From Streptomyces sp. NBC_01707 (GTDB lineage Bacteria > Actinomycetota > Actinomycetes > Streptomycetales > Streptomycetaceae), in NCBI RefSeq assembly GCF_041438805.1, contig NZ_CP109190.1:558001-622000 (forward strand): 64,000 nucleotides of DNA, read 5' to 3'. The notes beneath the pieces are model-generated. The model was not told the origin of the DNA, did no database searches, and saw nothing but the letters and a program-made list of their open reading frames with translations. Shown here piece by piece: positions 17,882-26,240 of the stretch. A program made the position numbers and the translations under genes. Within the stretch, counting starts at the first letter, position 1, and each line of letters starts with the position of its first letter.

Positions 17882-18334
17882 TTATTCAGCCCAGGGATCG
17901 AAGCCGGTGTCGAGGACGGCCCCCAGCGATGCGCGCAGCCGGGCTGCGTCGTCTGCTCCGAAACTCTCCTCGAAACGGGCTTGCACGGCTTTCCACAGGG
18001 GAAGCGCCGCCTTCATCCGGGAGAGGCCGTCCGCCGTGAGCGTGACGATGCGTGCCCGGCGGTCGGCTGCCGACGTCTCGACGGTCACCAGGCCCTCCCG
18101 CGCGAGCGGCTTGAGGTTCGAGGCCAGCGTCGTGCGGTCCATGGCGATCATGTCGGCGAGGCTGGTGATCGTCGTTTCCCCGTGAGCACTCAGCTTCTGC
18201 AGAATGCTGAACTGCGTCGCACGAAGACCGACCGGGGCCAGAGCCTTGTCGTACGTCGCGCCGAGGTACCGGGCCGCCTTGCGCAGGGCCAGGTTGTTGC
18301 ACGCGTCGTCGAGGTTCGTCGGCGCAGGGGTCAT
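17882..18334 (-). CDS. MarR-family transcriptional regulator
   Basis: A 150-residue winged-helix regulator: LRATQFSILQKLSAHGETTITSLAD... with the recognition helix at MDRTTLASNLKPLAREG and the wing at ADRRARIVTLTADG. Start chosen at ATG 18334, which has a strong GGAGGAG site. A longer frame would run across the putative operator at 18365-18376, which sits 31 bases upstream of this ATG as expected for autoregulation. Likely target genes are the nitrilase and the 30.3 kb gene that carry the same palindrome. One cysteine is present near the N-terminus (DDACNNLALR). Confidence 0.87.
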   Translation of the reverse strand: MTPAPTNLDDACNNLALRKAARYLGATYDKALAPVGLRATQFSILQKLSAHGETTITSLADMIAMDRTTLASNLKPLAREGLVTVETSAADRRARIVTLTADGLSRMKAALPLWKAVQARFEESFGADDAARLRASLGAVLDTGFDPWAE

Positions 18335-18364
18335 CGTCTCCTCCAAGGTCCCCTCCCAGGATAG

Positions 18365-18376
18365 GAGCATGTGCTC
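18365..18376. promoter_or_regulatory. MarR-type palindrome GAGCATGTGCTC (copy 2, marR promoter)
   Basis: Differs by one base from the perfect GAGCATATGCTC found at two other loci. Its position just upstream of the marR start suggests feedback control. Confidence 0.6.
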
Positions 18377-18465
18377 GCACATGGAAGTCGGGCCGACGTT
18401 GGTTCGACGGCTTGCCACGCGCCCCCAGATCTCTGCCGCCTGCCGCGTGAACCGGGCTGATGGCG

Positions 18466-18609
18466 TCAGTCGTCGCGCTCAGCCTGGCGCGGTACTTCGA
18501 GCGGGATGCCGAGTTCGCGTGCGAACCGGATGGCCGCTTTGCGCGTTCGGCCTGGCTGGGCAGCCGACGGCCTGCCCCATGAGCCGCCCGGTGCGGAGCA
18601 CTTCGTCAT
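18466..18609 (-). CDS. Possible 47-residue protein or gene fragment
   Basis: A short frame following the TetR gene on the same strand. It begins MTKCSAPGGSWGRP and ends RKAAIRFARELGIPLEVPRQ before four acidic/basic residues and stop. The C-terminal half has natural composition and good Streptomyces codon use, but there is no clear ribosome site and the frame is open a little further upstream. It may be the tail of a lost gene. Function unknown. Confidence 0.3.
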   Translation of the reverse strand: MTKCSAPGGSWGRPSAAQPGRTRKAAIRFARELGIPLEVPRQAERDD

Positions 18610-18632
18610 GCAGACCTCGAAGCCGCGGGCCT

Positions 18633-19238
18633 TCAGCTTTCCGGGCCGCTGCTCGCCGGCTCCACGAGCGGCGCCGCGTCGAGCAGGACGGCTGCTGCGG
18701 TACGCGCGGTGGTAGCGGCCGAGGGATCGCGGTCCATCCGCGCGGACAGTCCGGCACCGTCGTAAAGCAGGTGCAACTGGCGGGCCAGCCCTTCGGGGTC
18801 GGCGTACCCGGCCTCGGTGGCAAGTTCGGTGAACAGGCCGCGCACCCAGGTCCGGTAGTCGCCGGCGGCGCGGCTGACCGAGCTGTCGTCCGGCGCCTCG
18901 GCTGTGGCCCGCGCGAACGCGCAGCCGTTGTACTCGGAAGCGGTGAAAAACTCGCCCTGCGCGTCGAAGACACCGAGCAGGCGTTCCCGGGGAGTCCTGA
19001 AGCGGGTCAGCGTCCGCAGGATCCGGTCCTGGATGCGCGCCTTGCGGGACTCCAGGTAGGCGCAGACCAGGCTTTCCTTGTTCCCGTAGGTGTTGTAGAG
19101 GGATGCCTTGGCGACGCCGGCGTGTTCGATGATGCGGTCGATGCCGACGGTCTGCACGCCCTCGCTGTAGAACAGCTCGTTGGCGGCCTCGAGCAGACGC
19201 TCTCGCGCGGACAGCTTCGTTGCGGTCCTGGTCACCAT
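18633..19238 (-). CDS. TetR-family repressor, partner of MFS exporter
   Basis: A 201-residue TetR regulator. HTH residues are VGIDRIIEHAGVAKASLYNTYGNKESLV. The C-terminal ligand domain includes NGCAFARATAEAPDD, with one cysteine. ATG 19238 is preferred because GGGTGA lies at the right distance, whereas the upstream GTG has none. It is 27 bases downstream of the MFS gene on the same strand, and palindromic AGAC/GTCT sites lie both before the MFS gene and in the gap, so it probably represses the efflux operon including itself. Confidence 0.87.
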   Translation of the reverse strand: MVTRTATKLSARERLLEAANELFYSEGVQTVGIDRIIEHAGVAKASLYNTYGNKESLVCAYLESRKARIQDRILRTLTRFRTPRERLLGVFDAQGEFFTASEYNGCAFARATAEAPDDSSVSRAAGDYRTWVRGLFTELATEAGYADPEGLARQLHLLYDGAGLSARMDRDPSAATTARTAAAVLLDAAPLVEPASSGPES

Positions 19239-19253
19239 GACATTCACCCTTTC

Positions 19254-19267
19254 AGACAGGTCAGTCT
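19254..19267. promoter_or_regulatory. TetR-type site between mfs and tetR
   Basis: AGAC-N6-GTCT (AGACAGGTCAGTCT), similar to the longer palindrome in the MFS promoter. It covers the end of the MFS gene just upstream of the tetR start and could allow separate control of tetR. Confidence 0.5.
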
Positions 19268-20633
19268 ACTCTATCCCACCGATGGTCTGCGGAACCCGTG
19301 CGTTCTGGGGAGCGGGTACGGCCTCGGGCGTGGGGCCGACCACCGTCCAAGCCGCTGCCGCCGGCTCCGCGCGGCGGCCGCTGAGCAGCAGCCCGACCAG
19401 CGCGGCGGCCGTCAACACGATGACGGCGATGCCGTACTCCCGGGCGGTTTGCAGCAACCCGCCTCCGTGCACGACCAGCACTCCGCCGATCACCGCAGGT
19501 ACGCCCAGGCCCAGGTAGGACACCACGTAGAGCAGGGACAGCACACCTGCCCGCTCGTGCGGCTGCGTCTGCGGCATCACCATCCGGATACCGCCCTGGA
19601 AGCCGCTGCCGAAGCCGAAGCCGGCGATCGCGCTGCCCACGAAGAACCCGGTCGTGGCGGCTGCGCCGCCGGTGCCCGAACCGATGGACACCAGGGTGAT
19701 CGTCACACCGGTAACGAGTGCGCCGGCGCCGAGCAGCATCACCGTGCGCGTCGAGGTCCCGCGCAGCACCAGGACGGCCAGGCCCGCGGAACCGGCGAGC
19801 ACGAACAGCGGCAGCCCGCCCCACACGACGGAGGTCGAGTCCACGAGGGTCCGGATGATGGCCGGGCCCAGAGCGCCGTAGAAGCCGGCCAGCGCCCACA
19901 CCGCGAACAGCACGGGGGCGGCGATCGCAACCGGGGTGCGGGCGGCCTTGGGCAGCTTGATCTCGGGAGCCATGCTGGCCAGCGCACCCGGCTTGCGGCT
20001 CACCGTCTCGCGCAGAGCGAGCACGCCGAGCGCCTGCAGGACGAACACACCGAGCAGTACGACGTAGACGAGCCGGGTGGGTACGGGCAGGTACTGGACG
20101 ATCAGCCCGGAGACCAGGGCGCCGCCGGCGGTGCCCAAGGCCGGCGCGAAGGAGTTCAGGAAGCCGCCCCTGCGCGGGTCGATGTCCAGCATGCCGGCGC
20201 CGATCGCGCCGAGCGCGGCGCCGGTGCCCACGCCCTGGATGACACGGGCGGCCAACAGTGCGCCCTCCCCACCGGCGGTCGCGAAGACGACCATCGCCAC
20301 GGCCTGTGCGCCCAGCGCCGCCAGGAGGACCGGCCGGCGCCCGACGTGGTCGGAGATCTTGCCGACCACCAGGAGCGAGATCAGCACGGCGAGCGCGTAG
20401 ACACCGAAGACGACGGTGATGGTGATCGGCGAGAAGCCCCAGTGCTGCTGGTAGATCGCGTAGAGCGGCGTCGGGGCGCTGGATGCCGCCAGCAGCGACA
20501 CGATGATCGAGGCGAGCAGGGCGAGTGAGGCGGTGGCCCCCAGGCCCCTTCGTCGGTGCGCGGGGTGCGCACGAGACCGTCGTACGGCGTTGTCCGTACG
20601 GGCCGTGTAGCGCGCAGGGGATGTGTGGCTCAT
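19266..20633 (-). CDS. MFS-family multidrug exporter
   Basis: A 455-residue membrane protein with about 12 hydrophobic helices. The loop 2-3 MFS signature reads GKISDHVGRRPVLL, and helix 4 has ARVIQGVGTGAALGAIGAG. A basic 30-residue N-terminal extension precedes the first helix. The resemblance is to drug:H+ antiporters. Together with the downstream TetR repressor it forms an inducible efflux unit; the exported compound is unknown. Confidence 0.87.
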   Translation of the reverse strand: MSHTSPARYTARTDNAVRRSRAHPAHRRRGLGATASLALLASIIVSLLAASSAPTPLYAIYQQHWGFSPITITVVFGVYALAVLISLLVVGKISDHVGRRPVLLAALGAQAVAMVVFATAGGEGALLAARVIQGVGTGAALGAIGAGMLDIDPRRGGFLNSFAPALGTAGGALVSGLIVQYLPVPTRLVYVVLLGVFVLQALGVLALRETVSRKPGALASMAPEIKLPKAARTPVAIAAPVLFAVWALAGFYGALGPAIIRTLVDSTSVVWGGLPLFVLAGSAGLAVLVLRGTSTRTVMLLGAGALVTGVTITLVSIGSGTGGAAATTGFFVGSAIAGFGFGSGFQGGIRMVMPQTQPHERAGVLSLLYVVSYLGLGVPAVIGGVLVVHGGGLLQTAREYGIAVIVLTAAALVGLLLSGRRAEPAAAAWTVVGPTPEAVPAPQNARVPQTIGGIE

Positions 20634-20649
20634 GGGTCACCCTCAGGGT

Positions 20650-20692
20650 TAGACAGATCTGTCTACTTCAAGGAAGTAGACTAGACCGGTCT
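20650..20692. promoter_or_regulatory. Paired TetR-type operators in the MFS promoter
   Basis: A perfect 16-base palindrome, TAGACAGATCTGTCTA, at 20650-20665 is followed by a second related palindrome AGACCGGTCT at 20683-20692. Centres are 30 bases apart, close to three helical turns, and both lie just upstream of the MFS ATG. Confidence 0.7.
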
Positions 20693-21340
20693 GTCTGATT
20701 CGGTCAACGGAAGGGTTCATGACTAAGGTCACGCGGCACTACCGGGTTGCCTGGTAGTTCCGTCCACGGGCCTCGCGGTAGAGGGCATGTACCAGCAACG
20801 TGGTCGGAGAGCCGTCGCAGGGAGCGGCACGAGACACACGTGGCGCAACAGACGCACGAGCTGCCGTGAACCCTCGTCGGCCGACATGAACACGTCTCCG
20901 TTCGCAGCCCGCGAGAGACATCGGCGGATGAGAGGGGCCTCCCCGGCGGGGGCGAGCGAACGAGGGTGCCCCCGGTTGCAAACGTCAGCCGCGACAGGTC
21001 GCGTACGCGGAGTGAGGCCGAGGCACCGCAAGGCCGGGCGCCTGGCCACCGACCGCGGGCGCGTGCGGCAGTGACGCCTGGGCCGTCGTGCAGCCGGGGG
21101 AACCACGGCGGCCGCCGACGCCCGTCGGGGTGCTGCTCGGATGCCCCCCTGTCCGCGTGGACGCCACGCTCCCGCATCGGCATTGCCCACCGAGGCCCCA
21201 TTTGCCGTGATACATACGTGAAGGGAGTGGGTGTGGAAGAGGGGCCGTGAGGCTGAAGCCGGGGTGAATCGAACTCGCGGCGTCACGGGACGGCCATGCG
21301 CTGCAGGGCCGAACATTTCGCCGGCGGAAGGTGCACGGGC
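20693..21340. other. Stretch without recognisable genes
   Basis: About 650 bases of promoter-type DNA between the divergent MFS and mycothione reductase genes. Long frames on the reverse strand have no ribosome site or family features. Confidence 0.45.
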
Positions 21341-22693
21341 GTGCGGCATTACGATCTTGTGGTTCTGGGGACGGGCAGCGGCAACATGCTGCTCGACGGG
21401 TTTGCTCATCTGCGCGTCGCTGTCGTGGAACCGGCCCGCTTCGGTGGTACCTGTCTCAACCGGGGCTGCATCCCGAGCAAGATGTTCGTCGTCACCGCCG
21501 ACGCGGTCGAGGGCGCGCGGGCGGCGGCGCGGCTCGGCGTCAACGCCACCGTTGAGCACGCCGACTGGCAGGCCATCCGTGACCGGGTGTTCCACCGCAT
21601 CGATCCCCTGCATGACAGCGCGCTGAACTACCGCAGGGAAAACGGCGTCCACGTGTACACCGAAGAGGGACGCTTCGTCGCGCCGAAGGTGCTGCAGGTC
21701 GGAACCGAGCAGATCACCGCTGACACGTTCATCGTCGCCGTCGGGTCACGGCCTGTGGTGCCGGACATCCCCGGACTCGACACCGTGCCCTTCCACACCT
21801 CGGACACCATCATGCGGGTCGACGAGGTGCCCGCATCCATGGCCGTCATCGGTGGAGGTTTCATCGCGGCCGAGTTCAGTCATGTGTTCGGTGCGTTCGG
21901 TACGGATATCACGATCGTGCAGCGGGGGCCGCGCCTGCTGATGGCGGAGGACGAGCAGGTGTCGGCCCGGTTCACCGAACTCGCGTCGCAGCGACATCGG
22001 GTACTGGTCGAGGCCGCCGTCACCTCCGTCGAACGGGATGCCGACGGCGTCGCGGTCACCGTGACCTGCCCGGGTGGCGGCCATGTCGTGCGGGCGGCGA
22101 CGCTGCTGGTGTCCGTCGGCCGCCGCCCCAACACCGACCGGCTGGACGCGGCCGCAGGCGGGCTGGAACTCGACGGACACGGCCACATCGTGACCGACAG
22201 CGCCTACCGCACGTCAGTACCGGACGTCTGGGCGCTCGGCGACGTTGCGAACCACTTCCAGCTCAAACACATGGCGAATGCCGAAGCGCGGCTGGTGCGG
22301 CACAACGTGCTCCATCCAAAGGACGTGCGCACACTGGCCAACAACGTTGCGCCGCATGCGGTCTTCACAAACCCGCAGATCGCGAGTGTCGGACTGACCG
22401 AGCAAGAGGCGCACCGCCGCGGGATCGAGTACCTGGTCAGTACGCGTGACTACGCGGAGACCGCATACGGATGGGCGCTGGAGGACACCACCAGCTTCGT
22501 GAAGGTTCTGGCCGATCCCCTCGATCGCACGATCCTTGGCGCGCACATCATCGGCCCGCAGGCAGCGACACTCATCCAGCCATTGATCCAGGCGATGACG
22601 CTGGGCCTGACGGTGGACCAGGTCGCCCGGGACGTGCTGTACATCCACCCGGCCCTGACCGAAGTGGTCGAACAGGCTCTGCTGGCTTTGTAG
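21341..22693 (+). CDS. mtr: Mycothione reductase
   Basis: A 450-residue pyridine-nucleotide disulfide oxidoreductase. It has the FAD-binding start YDLVVLGTGSGN, the redox-active pair Cys38/Cys43 in GGTCLNRGCIPSK, NAD(P)H-binding VIGGGFIAAEFSHVFGAFG, and the C-terminal dimerisation/active-site histidine in YIHPALTEVVEQAL. GTGSGN and the overall pattern match actinobacterial mycothione reductase, which reduces mycothiol disulfide. The GTG start removes 15 unlikely upstream residues. This fits the mycothiol- and thiol-redox genes to the right. Confidence 0.87.
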   Translation: MRHYDLVVLGTGSGNMLLDGFAHLRVAVVEPARFGGTCLNRGCIPSKMFVVTADAVEGARAAARLGVNATVEHADWQAIRDRVFHRIDPLHDSALNYRRENGVHVYTEEGRFVAPKVLQVGTEQITADTFIVAVGSRPVVPDIPGLDTVPFHTSDTIMRVDEVPASMAVIGGGFIAAEFSHVFGAFGTDITIVQRGPRLLMAEDEQVSARFTELASQRHRVLVEAAVTSVERDADGVAVTVTCPGGGHVVRAATLLVSVGRRPNTDRLDAAAGGLELDGHGHIVTDSAYRTSVPDVWALGDVANHFQLKHMANAEARLVRHNVLHPKDVRTLANNVAPHAVFTNPQIASVGLTEQEAHRRGIEYLVSTRDYAETAYGWALEDTTSFVKVLADPLDRTILGAHIIGPQAATLIQPLIQAMTLGLTVDQVARDVLYIHPALTEVVEQALLAL

Positions 22694-22744
22694 TGCCCCT
22701 AGGGCCTGTTGTGAAAGTGCTGTAGACCGCTGCTGATCGGCAGC

Positions 22745-23026
22745 TCACAACCCGCGGATGGCTTCGCCGAGGTCGGGGCCGTAAGAGGCCCAGCAGATGA
22801 CCGATCCGTCGGTGTCGACCTCCCCCATGAACCAGTCGCCGCCTGCTCTCGCGAGGCATATACCTGTGAAGGAGAGGATGACGTCAGGGTGAAGAAGTGT
22901 GTAGTCAGCTAGATCGTGCTCTTCAACGACAACAAGTCGTTCAAGCGAGAGCAGGGCGGCTTGAGGGTCCTGCGAAGCGGAGCGCACCCGCTCGATCGTC
23001 CACCCATCGGGAAGGCCTTCATTCAC
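22745..23026 (-). CDS. Uncharacterised 93-residue protein inside the IS ends
   Basis: Not recognised. The sequence opens NEGLPDGWTIERVRSA and ends GPDLGEAIRGL, mixing acidic residues and several Trp/Phe, with natural codon use. The GTG start has no good ribosome site, so the N-terminus may have been cut when the element inserted. It lies on the transposase strand, 27 bases beyond the transposase stop. The acidic, small, orphan character resembles immunity-type proteins, but that is only a guess. Confidence 0.5.
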   Translation of the reverse strand: MNEGLPDGWTIERVRSASQDPQAALLSLERLVVVEEHDLADYTLLHPDVILSFTGICLARAGGDWFMGEVDTDGSVICWASYGPDLGEAIRGL

Positions 23027-23053
23027 TGCCGCATGATTGCAGCGGACCGCGCT

Positions 23054-23927
23054 TCACAGCCACTCGTTTATGGCAGCGATGAGCACGGTTGCCTCGTAGC
23101 GGACTGCGAGTTTGTCATATCTGGTGGCCACGGACCTGTGGCGTTTGAGGCGGTTGATCCGCACGCCACGGCGTGACGGTCCTTGTAGTCGTCCTTGTCG
23201 AATTTCGGCGGCCGTCCTCCGCGCGAACCGAACTTCTTGCGGTTGCGGACCTGGTCGGCCTTTTCCGGGATTGTGCAGCCGATACCGCGTCTGCGCAGGT
23301 AGGCGCGGTTGGCTCGGGAGCCATACGCCTTGTCCGCTCTGACCTTGTCGGGTTTGGTGCGCGGCCGACCTCTGCCGAGCCGCGGTACCCGTATCGCCTC
23401 CAGGACCGCTTGGAACTGCGGACTGTCGTGCCAGTGGCCAGCAGTGACGATGAGTGCGAGCGGCTTTTGCTCCTGCTCGACCGCCAGGTGCAGCTTGGTG
23501 GTCAGCCCGCCACGTGAGCGTCCAAGGCCGTGGTCGTCGGGCTCGGTGTCGGCCCCGCCCGGCGGCTGGCGCTGAAGGTCCCCTTTTTACGCGCACCAGC
23601 AGCGTGCTGATGGGCTCGGGCAACGGTGGAATCCACGCTGACAGTCCACGTGATCAGGCCTTTGGCCTCAGCCTCGGCCTGCAACTGCTCGAAGATCCGG
23701 CTTCCAGGTGCCATCGCGCTGCCAGCGCCGGAACAGGTCGTAGACCCGGTCCCAGGACCGTACCGGTCGGGGACGTCCCGCCAAGGTGCACCCGTACGGG
23801 TCCGCCGCCGTACGCCGTCTATCAGCTGCCGCCGTGTCCAGACCCGCGGACGGCCCGGCTTCACGCCTTGCGGCAGCAGAGGCTCCAGCCGGGCCCACTG
23901 CTCGTTCGTCAGATCACTACGCCCCAC
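23054..23927 (-). pseudogene. IS5-family DDE transposase, multiply frameshifted
   Basis: The N-terminus (RSDLTNEQWARLEPLLPQG) and first catalytic Asp (WTVSVDSTVARAHQ) are clear. A base is missing in RYGPWDRVYDLF and one is gained before RIFEQL, restoring frame. A frame change occurs at the A5G4 run after AGAR, which could be a programmed -1 slip. The second Asp is in VRADKAYGSRA. Near the C-terminus the expected HAVECGINRLKRH reads with Glu replaced by Ala and one base lost before the terminal AINEWL. It cannot make an active enzyme. Confidence 0.85.
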
Positions 23928-24023
23928 AGCGTGTGATCATGGATGATCAAGATCCACTTTCGCAACAGACCCTAGTACTCCAGTGTGACTTCGTAGTTCC
24001 ACGTCACGTCGCGCGTGTGGTGG

Positions 24024-24326
24024 CTACTGGACGGCGGGCTGCCCGATCGCACGGAGGACATCGGCGAGCCAGACCAGGTGGTGGTCCACAGCCCGGTTCG
24101 GGTCGGAAAGGAGGTCCTCAAGGTGCTGCCACGACTCGGAGAGCTGCCCGATGGTGATCGTTCTCGGTTCGTTGGCGACGTCATAGAGTTCGTCGCCCGG
24201 AACAGACCAGAAGTAGTCGTGCTCGAGCGCCACTGCGCTGCCGGCTGACGCTTCGATGTGTTGCAGTGCCAGCTCGAAGGCATTCCGCAGCCGATCAAGC
24301 GGGATCTGCAGAGGTTCGCTGTCCAT
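24024..24326 (-). CDS. Uncharacterised 100-residue protein
   Basis: Not recognised. A mostly helical sequence: PLDRLRNAFELALQHIEAS, then ALEHDYFWSVPGDELYDV, then TIGQLSESWQHLEDLLSD and HHLVWLADVLRAIG. YFWSVPxxELYDVxxEP recalls small proteins found beside toxins or in variable loci. It sits just outside the IS right end. No ribosome site stands out. Confidence 0.55.
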   Translation of the reverse strand: MDSEPLQIPLDRLRNAFELALQHIEASAGSAVALEHDYFWSVPGDELYDVANEPRTITIGQLSESWQHLEDLLSDPNRAVDHHLVWLADVLRAIGQPAVQ

Positions 24327-24445
24327 GTGCTCATTCTGTCGATCAGGAGCCGTCGGACCGTTGCAAAGAGTTCGGCACCGCCCAGTACCCGGCCTGGAGC
24401 GAGAGTTGCCACCGCGTGATCATCGGGGGCTGTGTGGACTCCTGA

Positions 24446-24676
24446 AGATCGTGCGAGAGGCTCTGGACGGCCCCTGTCTTCCGTGGCCAGGGCATCGCGT
24501 CCAGTTTGCTCGAAGCCGCACTCGCCCATGCCGTGGAGAACGGCGTGGACACGGTGCGGCTTTCCGTGTGGGAATGGCGGACCGGGGCCATTGCACTATA
24601 CGAACGGTTCGGCTTCACCGTCACCGAGTCGTGGGACAAACGGGATCAGCTGGTCTGCATGCAGCGTGCTGCATAA
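24446..24676 (+). pseudogene. C-terminal half of a GNAT acetyltransferase
   Basis: The frame opens after a stop and reads LWTAPVFRGQGIASSLLEA, which is the acetyl-CoA pyrophosphate loop (R-G-Q-G-I-A), through ALAHAVENGVDTVRLSVWE and GAIALYERFGFTVTESW to a normal C-terminus. The first half of the GNAT fold and any start codon are missing. It ends four bases before the IS remnant to its right, so loss of the N-terminal half probably happened in the same rearrangements. Confidence 0.75.
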
Positions 24677-24679
24677 CGG

Positions 24680-25050
24680 TCACAGCCATTCATTGATGGC
24701 CCCACGGCGCGGTGTCGCCTGAGGCTGTGGATCCCACACTCGACCGCGTGGCCCTCTCGGTCAGGTCCCGCCTGACTCTCCGTTCTTCGCGTCGGCCAGG
24801 GTCTGAAGTCGGGTGAGACTCCATACCGGATACCGTCCCGCTGCCATCGGCGAAACAGGCCGTAGATCCGGCCCCACGGTCCGTACTCGATGGGCACGTC
24901 TCACCACGGAACACCGGTCCGAACCCGAAATCGCATGCCGTCGATCAGCCCCCGCCCGACGCCAGTCCGGCGATCGCACCGCCTTCGCGCGCTTCGGCAA
25001 CAACGATTCCCGCACTGCCCAGTGCTCGTCCGTGAGTTCTCCCCCCACAT
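24680..25050 (-). pseudogene. Second IS5-type transposase remnant
   Basis: Fragments in different frames: GGELTDEHWAVRESLLPKRA near the right, then VPIEYGPWGRIYGLFRRWQ, then a jump to DREGHAVECGIHSLRRHRAV and the terminal AINEWL with stop. The central catalytic Asp region is deleted, while the region of the third acidic residue (HAVECG) remains. It is related to, but distinct from, the element 0.7 kb to the left. Confidence 0.7.
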
Positions 25051-25074
25051 CGAAGGGCCCGGGCTGTGTCAGCG

Positions 25075-25941
25075 TCAGACCTTGCGGATCCGGTCGCCGA
25101 TCTCCGGCCTCGCCTCGAACCCGGCCGCCTTGTACGTGGCGACGCCACCGACGTTGGAGCTCGGTGTGCACACACGAACGCTCGACGAGCCCATCTCCCG
25201 CAGCGCGGCCGCCCCGGCGACGGTGATCGCCCGGCCGTATCCGCGACCGCGGTGGTCCTCGTGGACGCCCATCGGCTCGACCAGTCCGGGCTTCCCCGGG
25301 CCGGCCGACCAGACCGTCACCATCGCCGCTGGGTTGCCCTGGGCGTCGTAGACGCCCAGGCAGCGGGCGTCGGAATGGAACGGCCCCGCCGACATCGCAT
25401 GCCAGTACTCACGCGTAGGCCGCGAGGTGTTGAACGCCGACCGCAGAACGTCGGCGAAGTCCTGCGCCTGCTCCGGACCGATCGCCTTGATCCGCACGCC
25501 GGGGTCCTCCACCGCTTCCGCGAGGTCGCGGAAGAGCGGCGTCCACGGCTCGTCGACGCCCCAGCCCTCCTTGGTCAGCAGGTCGTGAAGCAGCAGGCCC
25601 AGCGGTGCCTCGATGGACACCGCTCCTTCCGGCAGCACGCCGCGCTCAGGCAGCGAAAGGTCCTCGACAAGCCGCCGTGCCAAGTCCTCGTCCTGGAAAG
25701 CCTCGGGAGCGACCGTCATCCGCAACACCGTCGGCGAGTCCAGCATCCCGACGGCGAGAATCCGTCCGCGCCGGCTCCAGGTCCGAACCACCGCGGCCGT
25801 CTCAGCCGTTCCGAACCGATAGTTCCAGCCGATGTCCCCCGAATGCAGCTGCATCGGCGCTCCGTCGTACTGCCACTCCCGCAGCGCGCCCATGGCCTCG
25901 CGCACCCCGCCTGCAGTCGGCGTTCCCAGCACAATCGTCAT
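25075..25941 (-). CDS. GNAT-family N-acetyltransferase
   Basis: A 288-residue protein. The C-terminal GNAT domain has VEPMGVHEDHRGRGYGRAI as the acetyl-CoA binding motif and NVGGVATYKAAGFEA as the last motif. The N-terminal half (WNYRFGTAETAAVVRTW, LRMTVAPEAFQDEDLARRL) looks like a degenerate second GNAT-like domain. Start placed at MTIVLGTP rather than 33 codons upstream. Substrate unknown. Confidence 0.85.
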   Translation of the reverse strand: MTIVLGTPTAGGVREAMGALREWQYDGAPMQLHSGDIGWNYRFGTAETAAVVRTWSRRGRILAVGMLDSPTVLRMTVAPEAFQDEDLARRLVEDLSLPERGVLPEGAVSIEAPLGLLLHDLLTKEGWGVDEPWTPLFRDLAEAVEDPGVRIKAIGPEQAQDFADVLRSAFNTSRPTREYWHAMSAGPFHSDARCLGVYDAQGNPAAMVTVWSAGPGKPGLVEPMGVHEDHRGRGYGRAITVAGAAALREMGSSSVRVCTPSSNVGGVATYKAAGFEARPEIGDRIRKV

Positions 25942-26240
25942 AGCCGGGATCCGACACCCCGTCCCGGCGGTCTGCAACCCATTAAGCGGCTCACAGGTAG
26001 CTCCTGGTGCGGCCCAACCGAGCTTCGTCTCTCCGGCCACCCCACTCGCACCGACAACGAACTACGGCTGGCGTACCAGGACCGCGTCCTGGGAGGTGGG
26101 GCGGATCGGAAAGAACGTAACGCGGGCCTGTTCCGCATCGGCAAACGATTCCGTGTCGTCGTCGGAGTCCGTCCACAACTCCAGACATAGGACATCGACC
26201 CGTTGAGGGTCTGCACTCGAAGCCCTATCAGGGCGAAGGC

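Larger units (their letters stand above)
22703..23971. mobile_element. Decayed IS5-type insertion sequence, CTAG target duplication
   Basis: Imperfect 16-base terminal inverted repeats (GGCCTGTTGTGAAAGT on the left, GGTCTGTTGCGAAAGT read inward from the right, 14 of 16 identical) are each flanked by CTAG (22699-22702 and 23972-23975), consistent with a 4-base target duplication used by IS5-family members. Total length 1269 bases. Inside are a frameshifted DDE transposase and, unusually, a 93-codon gene between the transposase stop and the left repeat. Confidence 0.75.

Noticed and set aside
18204..20528. 774-codon forward open frame
   Set aside because: Antisense shadow of the MarR, TetR and MFS genes; Arg/Gly/Gln-rich with no domain features.
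26062..26240. Coding-like reverse segment ending VTFFPIRPTSQDAVLV after the CGNR gene
   Set aside because: No usable start codon outside the CGNR gene. Could be a gene fragment, but the evidence is too thin to list.
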